A DNA stretch of 9,796 bases. Origin: an uncultured Clostridia bacterium (GTDB lineage Bacteria > Bacillota > Clostridia > Christensenellales > Borkfalkiaceae). Shown here piece by piece: positions 8,919-9,796 of this stretch (positions are counted from its first letter, which is position 1; every line of letters starts with the position of its first letter). Made by a program: the position numbers and the translations under genes. The stretch spans positions 1 through 9,796 of the forward strand of contig CAMAHZ010000035.1 of the NCBI GenBank assembly GCA_945834965.1. Reading direction: 5' to 3'. The notes under the pieces were generated by a model. That model searched no databases. It had not been told where the DNA came from and saw nothing but the letters and a program-made list of their open reading frames with translations.

Positions 8919-8939
8919 TTGCTTAAGGCGAGCGCCTTA
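8919..8939 (-). other. Hairpin in the parE leader
   Basis: TAAGGC and GCCTTA (with an additional possible C-G pair) flank a tetraloop in the untranslated leader about 40 bases before the parE ATG. There is no T run after it, so it is not an intrinsic terminator. It may be a leader structure affecting mRNA stability or translation, or be incidental. Confidence 0.3.
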
Positions 8940-9001
8940 CCGATACGCCCTTGCAGGTTCAAACGCCCACAACTTAAGCATTATAAAGTCCATCATATTT
9001 A

Positions 9002-9030
9002 ATTTTACCATATATTGTATAAAAATGCAA
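9002..9030 (-). promoter_or_regulatory. Predicted promoter of the parE-parC operon
   Basis: On the minus strand there is a -35 box TTGCAT (9025-9030), a 17-base spacer ending TGG, and a -10 box TAAAAT (9002-9007). TG one base before the -10 hexamer makes it an extended -10 promoter, common in low-GC Gram-positives. Transcription would start near 8995, giving a leader of roughly 110 bases. A perfect TATAAT further in (8980-8985) lacks a good -35 box. The supercoiling sensitivity expected for topoisomerase promoters cannot be judged from sequence. Confidence 0.65.
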
Positions 9031-9097
9031 GTGTGACACAAGAATTTGTTTAGTTATTACATACTTTGTTAGGTTTTAGACGCTGAATATAAAACAA

Positions 9098-9122
9098 TAA
9101 CCGAGACTGAATGTCTCGGTTA
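9098..9122 (-). terminator. Intrinsic terminator after the GGDEF/GAF gene
   Basis: This is a perfect 10-bp stem, TAACCGAGAC (9098-9107) against GTCTCGGTTA (9113-9122), with a 5-base loop. It lies about 36 bases past the stop codon of the minus-strand gene and is followed on that strand by TTGTTTTATAT. On the plus strand it is followed by a T-rich stretch too, so it could act both ways, but no plus-strand gene is visible. It separates the signalling gene from the parE-parC unit. Confidence 0.85.
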
Positions 9123-9158
9123 CAATTTAAATTTTTTATTTGTTTGCTAAGATAAGCT

Positions 9159-9796
9159 TTAGTTTTCCGCACCGACGACTTCTGTCTTGACTATAGGCAA
9201 ATCTTCAAGCGTCTTGTTTTGATAGTGCAACAGAATTCCTATCGTGTTTGCCGCGTACATAAGCATTGCAATTTCGGTATTCTGCCAAATTCTCGCCGTA
9301 CTCGTCGTATCTACACGGATAAAGCCGTAATCCTTGCCGTAAGCCGCAATCTTGCAATATACGGTAGAAGATATGCTCTGCTTTTTAAACTCGGCAATTA
9401 TATCCGCATAAGACTCACTGTTTAAATACATAGTCTGGTTAATGCTGATATAACCTGCAGAGTTGACCGTCTTTTCAATAATGCTATAGTCGATATGTTC
9501 AAATTCTTTCTTTTTTGAAAGCGTGAAAACTACGCTATGATTGATTGCATTATGCGTTTCCAGACAAATATGGTCGAACATATAGTTGGAAATAAAGCTC
9601 CTAAAAGTCGTGCTTATCGCGGATGTAATATCTTCGCCGCAAGCAGTCAACGCAGAGAAGATGTTGAAAGTCTGCTGCATTGACGTAAGCTTTTTATCCC
9701 TTTCCTTTTGAAGTGAAATGTTTGCGTGCTTTTCCGCCAAATAGATAATAAAGCAGTTCCTGCCCTTCATCTTTGCACGGTACAAAGCCTTATCGG
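9159..9796 (-). CDS. GGDEF-domain protein with C-terminal GAF-like domain (5' end beyond window)
   Basis: Only the C-terminal 212 codons are present. The frame is open through the right edge, so the first Met inside the window is not a real start. The first residues seen, DKALYRAKMKGRNCFIIY (9741-9794), match the characteristic end of a GGDEF domain (typically ADxALYxAKxxGRN), the fold of diguanylate cyclases that make cyclic di-GMP. The GG(D/E)EF active-site loop itself lies outside the window, so catalytic competence cannot be judged. After a charged helical linker (LAEKHANISLQKERDKKL) comes a domain of about 160 residues. Its ending, with VYCKIAAYGKDYGFIRVDTT, RIWQNTEIAMLMYAANTIGILL, resembles the last strands and helix of a GAF sensory domain. 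I see no membrane segment in the visible part. It ends at a strong terminator and is a separate transcription unit from parE. The GGDEF call is strong, the GAF call moderate, and the signal sensed is unknown. Confidence 0.8.
   Translation of the reverse strand, partial: DKALYRAKMKGRNCFIIYLAEKHANISLQKERDKKLTSMQQTFNIFSALTACGEDITSAISTTFRSFISNYMFDHICLETHNAINHSVVFTLSKKKEFEHIDYSIIEKTVNSAGYISINQTMYLNSESYADIIAEFKKQSISSTVYCKIAAYGKDYGFIRVDTTSTARIWQNTEIAMLMYAANTIGILLHYQNKTLEDLPIVKTEVVGAEN

Noticed and set aside
8885..8962. TTG-initiated 26-residue N-terminal extension of the topoisomerase B subunit
   Set aside because: The added residues are not family-like, the TTG lacks a good ribosome site, and the ATG at 8884 gives the usual family start just before the conserved [16 protein letters not shown].

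Overview
The window is an ordinary housekeeping stretch of a low-to-mid GC bacterium, most likely an anaerobic Bacillota/Clostridia-type organism. The evidence is the purine-rich Shine-Dalgarno sites, sigma-A-like promoters, intrinsic terminators, and protein sequences that read like Clostridia homologues (SecA with extra charged insertions, a ParE/ParC-like type IIA topoisomerase, a B. subtilis-type adenine deaminase). The genus cannot be fixed from the sequence alone. All five genes lie on the minus strand, so transcription runs from right to left.

Layout in transcription order. At the right edge (9796 to 9159) is the 3' end of a gene whose product has the last few residues of a GGDEF (diguanylate cyclase) domain, followed by a GAF-like domain. 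It ends at a clear intrinsic terminator (9098-9122). A roughly 270-base leader (8885-9158) holds a good extended -10 promoter, then come the ATPase subunit (8884 to 6800) and the DNA-cleavage subunit (6794 to 4317) of a type IIA topoisomerase. They are 5 bases apart and almost certainly co-transcribed and translationally coupled. Sequence features, especially the absence of a recognisable GyrA box, favour topoisomerase IV (ParE/ParC) over gyrase. After 44 bases comes adenine deaminase (4272 to 2557), closed by a strong GC-rich hairpin (2514-2536). A second AT-rich leader (2359-2513) carries the secA promoter, and secA (2358 to 1) runs off the left edge with 786 codons visible.

Functionally these are independent core jobs: chromosome decatenation and supercoil control (ParE/ParC), purine salvage (adenine to hypoxanthine), Sec-dependent protein export (SecA), and probably cyclic-di-GMP or related signalling (GGDEF/GAF protein). 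I see no mobile element, CRISPR array, toxin-antitoxin, defence or biosynthetic system, tRNA or rRNA. The points worth a second look are modest: a charged insertion in SecA, the missing GyrA box in the A subunit, the unusual GGDEF-then-GAF order, and a 20-base-period duplicated -10 element upstream of secA. I found no support for a new biological system here.
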